From NCBI GenBank assembly GCA_003558335.1, contig PWMA01000005.1, positions 1-5,376 of the forward strand: a DNA stretch of 5,376 bases, in the 5' to 3' direction. The notes beneath the pieces were generated by a model. That model had not been told where the DNA came from. It did no database searches and saw only the letters and a list, made by a program, of their open reading frames with translations. Each line of letters starts with the position of its first letter. Positions within the stretch are counted from its first letter, which is position 1. Both the position numbers and the translations under genes were made by a program. Shown here piece by piece: positions 3,756 through 5,376 of the stretch. This stretch comes from Candidatus Methanofastidiosia archaeon (GTDB lineage Archaea > Methanobacteriota_B > Thermococci > Methanofastidiosales > Methanofastidiosaceae).

Positions 3756-5376
3756 CTTGATACCTCCTTGAATATAACTACGACTAGTATTAATCCAATT
3801 ACAAATGTTAGTAAATGAGGAACTTCTATTCCTGTTCCTACTGATAGTGGTGGAATAAAGTTAAGTACTACATCTATGAAGAACACTATTCCAAATATCA
3901 TGCTCAACACAACCATTGGACTTCTGGTGCCATATTTATATGACATTATTCCGACTGAAAAGAAAAGGACTATAAATATTATTAAGTATCTTCCAAAGTC
4001 ATCTAAACCAAACATCCCTACAGTTAAGTAAGAATTTAAATCATCAAAGAAAACTTTTATACTCCAGTCTGTCATCTCAGTATTATAAACAACCCATTGT
4101 CTCGTCCCATTACAATACTCTCCATCAATTTCCCAGTAATAGTCCAAGTAGATTCTTGATAAGTTTCCAGTATTATATTCCTTGCTTAATTGTGTTCCAC
4201 TTATTGTTGTTGAATCCCCAGAAATTATAGTTCCGTTAGGTAATCTTAAATTAAAACCATATTCATCCAAATCCCAAAAACTCGATTCAAGTTTAAAACC
4301 AAAAGGGTATGTAGTATCATTTATTAATGAGGAATTTGTTGGAGTAACACTAAAACTAATCCCCTTGTGGCAATCATCATATTCTTCTGTTATTTGTGCA
4401 AGTGTAATAGTATATGAACTCTGGGTAGGTGCAAAACTTTCTTCTAATGTAGTAAAACCTTCTTTTTCAAAAGTAAATCTGTGAGTAAAATCAGGATTTA
4501 GCCAGAATGTTACACTACCTGAAGCACCTGTTGTTCCTTTACCTACTTCAGTATATACTCCATCAAATTGTCTCTCAGCTGTAACTTCTACTCCACTTAA
4601 AGTCTGTTGTGCAGGGTTAACTACTTGAAATGTTACATATAATCCATTTGTTGAACCTAATAAGTAAAGCACTTGTTGTGTGGAGTCATTAGAATATTTT
4701 TCAGTACCTGGTTGCCAAACCCTCTGTGGATAATCTGTTCCTTGTTTATACTGAACATAAGGTACTACACTTAAATTTCTCCCTGTTGGAGTTGCACAAA
4801 AAGCATAATTATAATTTAAACCACTTTCAACATAGTTATATTCTTTTGTTTCTGTTCCAGAACCTAAATAGTATTCAAACTCTGCCAAAGGAATACTCGC
4901 ATTTATATCACTATCATCTGATTCATCTTTAAACAAGATATTTAAAAATTCAGTTGTGTAAGAACCTCCGCATAAAGTGAAATTAGTTTCTTCAATATTT
5001 TGATAACTTAAATCACTATCTATAGTTTCCCCATCATAAGTAAATCTAAACATAACAGAATTATTCCCAACACCTTCAGGAATATCTCTTGAATAACTCC
5101 AAATTCCACTACCCCTATTTTCTAAACTATCCACATAACTTCCATTAAAAAACAAACTAATAGCTGTTAATTTTGTGGGGTCGGCACTGGTAACATTTAT
5201 TTCATAAGTTTCATAAGCTGTTTCGTATGTTGAAGTGTTATGTGTTCTATTATTCTCAAACACCTTATAATCCCACTCAAAAGTTGAACTATTAAAATTA
5301 CCTACAGTATCATTCGCATAAATTGTAACATTCCTATTTTCATAATCTAACAAGGTTATATTTGATTGATTATAAA
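3752..5376 (-). CDS. Partial spike-like surface glycoprotein with three C-terminal membrane segments
   Basis: 540 residues are visible and the frame stays open to the right edge, so the N-terminus is missing. Numbering here starts at the Tyr codon 5374-5372. Residues 1-437 form an ectodomain. It begins with the end of an Ig-like domain (NVTIYANDTVGNFNSST), then a second beta-sandwich to about 125. Next comes a region bounded by C135 and C193, and then a transthyretin-like fold at about 243-325 (LSGVEVTAE, GTTGASGSVTFWLNP, FTFEKEGF, SYTITL), as in carboxypeptidase-regulatory-type domains. A last beta domain holds C335 and C421. I count 19 N-x-S/T sequons, all outside the membrane part. Three hydrophobic segments lie at about 462-481, 485-506 and 518-536. 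It is probably an adhesin or virion spike exposed on the surface. Membrane partners follow immediately. Confidence 0.9.
   Translation of the reverse strand, partial: YNQSNITLLDYENRNVTIYANDTVGNFNSSTFEWDYKVFENNRTHNTSTYETAYETYEINVTSADPTKLTAISLFFNGSYVDSLENRGSGIWSYSRDIPEGVGNNSVMFRFTYDGETIDSDLSYQNIEETNFTLCGGSYTTEFLNILFKDESDDSDINASIPLAEFEYYLGSGTETKEYNYVESGLNYNYAFCATPTGRNLSVVPYVQYKQGTDYPQRVWQPGTEKYSNDSTQQVLYLLGSTNGLYVTFQVVNPAQQTLSGVEVTAERQFDGVYTEVGKGTTGASGSVTFWLNPDFTHRFTFEKEGFTTLEESFAPTQSSYTITLAQITEEYDDCHKGISFSVTPTNSSLINDTTYPFGFKLESSFWDLDEYGFNLRLPNGTIISGDSTTISGTQLSKEYNTGNLSRIYLDYYWEIDGEYCNGTRQWVVYNTEMTDWSIKVFFDDLNSYLTVGMFGLDDFGRYLIIFIVLFFSVGIMSYKYGTRSPMVVLSMIFGIVFFIDVVLNFIPPLSVGTGIEVPHLLTFVIGLILVVVIFKEVSR
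3762..3769 (-). promoter_or_regulatory. Full-length Shine-Dalgarno site at an ATGA junction
   Basis: AAGGAGGT lies 6 bases before the ATG at 3755, within the last codons of the spike-like gene. It allows independent initiation on the four-segment membrane gene in addition to coupling through the ATGA overlap. Confidence 0.8.

Noticed and set aside
4182..4932. Plus-strand frames of 100 and 68 residues within the glycoprotein region
   Set aside because: They are antisense to a clear long coding frame with coherent domains and have no expression signals.
5351..5353. TTG at 5353 as the start of the glycoprotein
   Set aside because: The frame stays open upstream to the window edge and encodes further sequon-like residues (NQS, NIT), and the protein begins in mid-domain. 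The gene is truncated by the window.
1..5376. tRNA, rRNA, CRISPR array, insertion sequence or att site
   Set aside because: I saw no cloverleaf-like stretch, no regularly spaced repeats, no transposase frame and no long terminal repeats. The coding frames fill the window.

Overview
This is an AT-rich window in which all thirteen supported genes lie on the minus strand, so transcription runs from high to low coordinates. There is no gene-free stretch over 80 bases. The DNA looks archaeal. Two intergenic gaps carry BRE/TATA-type promoters placed so that the following mRNA would be leaderless, while genes inside the operons start behind strong Shine-Dalgarno (SD) sites. One protein starts MNKKGQ, a class III (prepilin-like) leader. 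The largest protein is full of N-glycosylation sequons and has phrases such as NVTIYANDTVGN that I associate with surface proteins of DPANN and related archaea. There are no hallmark replication, terminase or ribosomal genes, so the host assignment is an inference.

Layout in order of transcription. (1) Bases 5376 to 3055: a glycoprotein-like protein with three C-terminal membrane segments, cut by the window edge, then a 4-segment and a 3-segment membrane protein, all tightly coupled. (2) A promoter near 3020-3050, then a coiled-coil protein with a 14-residue C-terminal repeat, a very basic 84-residue protein, and a 163-residue protein with two hydrophobic segments around a beta-rich domain, which is a candidate major coat protein or pilin-like subunit. 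A hairpin plus U-run terminator follows. (3) A 59-residue protein of two hydrophobic segments joined by a lysine-rich linker. (4) A second promoter near 1607-1621, then four small membrane proteins in overlapping or nearly touching frames, followed by two winged-helix-like DNA-binding proteins. The second of these is cut by the left edge and is open from 261 down to base 1.

My reading is that this is the virion-structure and regulatory part of an archaeal membrane-containing virus, or a virus-like element, probably of a DPANN or similar host. The glycoprotein would be the spike, the KKGQ protein the coat, the basic protein and coiled-coil protein internal nucleoprotein or scaffold, and the winged-helix pair the regulators. 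A cellular pilus-like surface structure is the main alternative. No gene could be given a symbol. Most proteins are unrecognised beyond topology and motifs.
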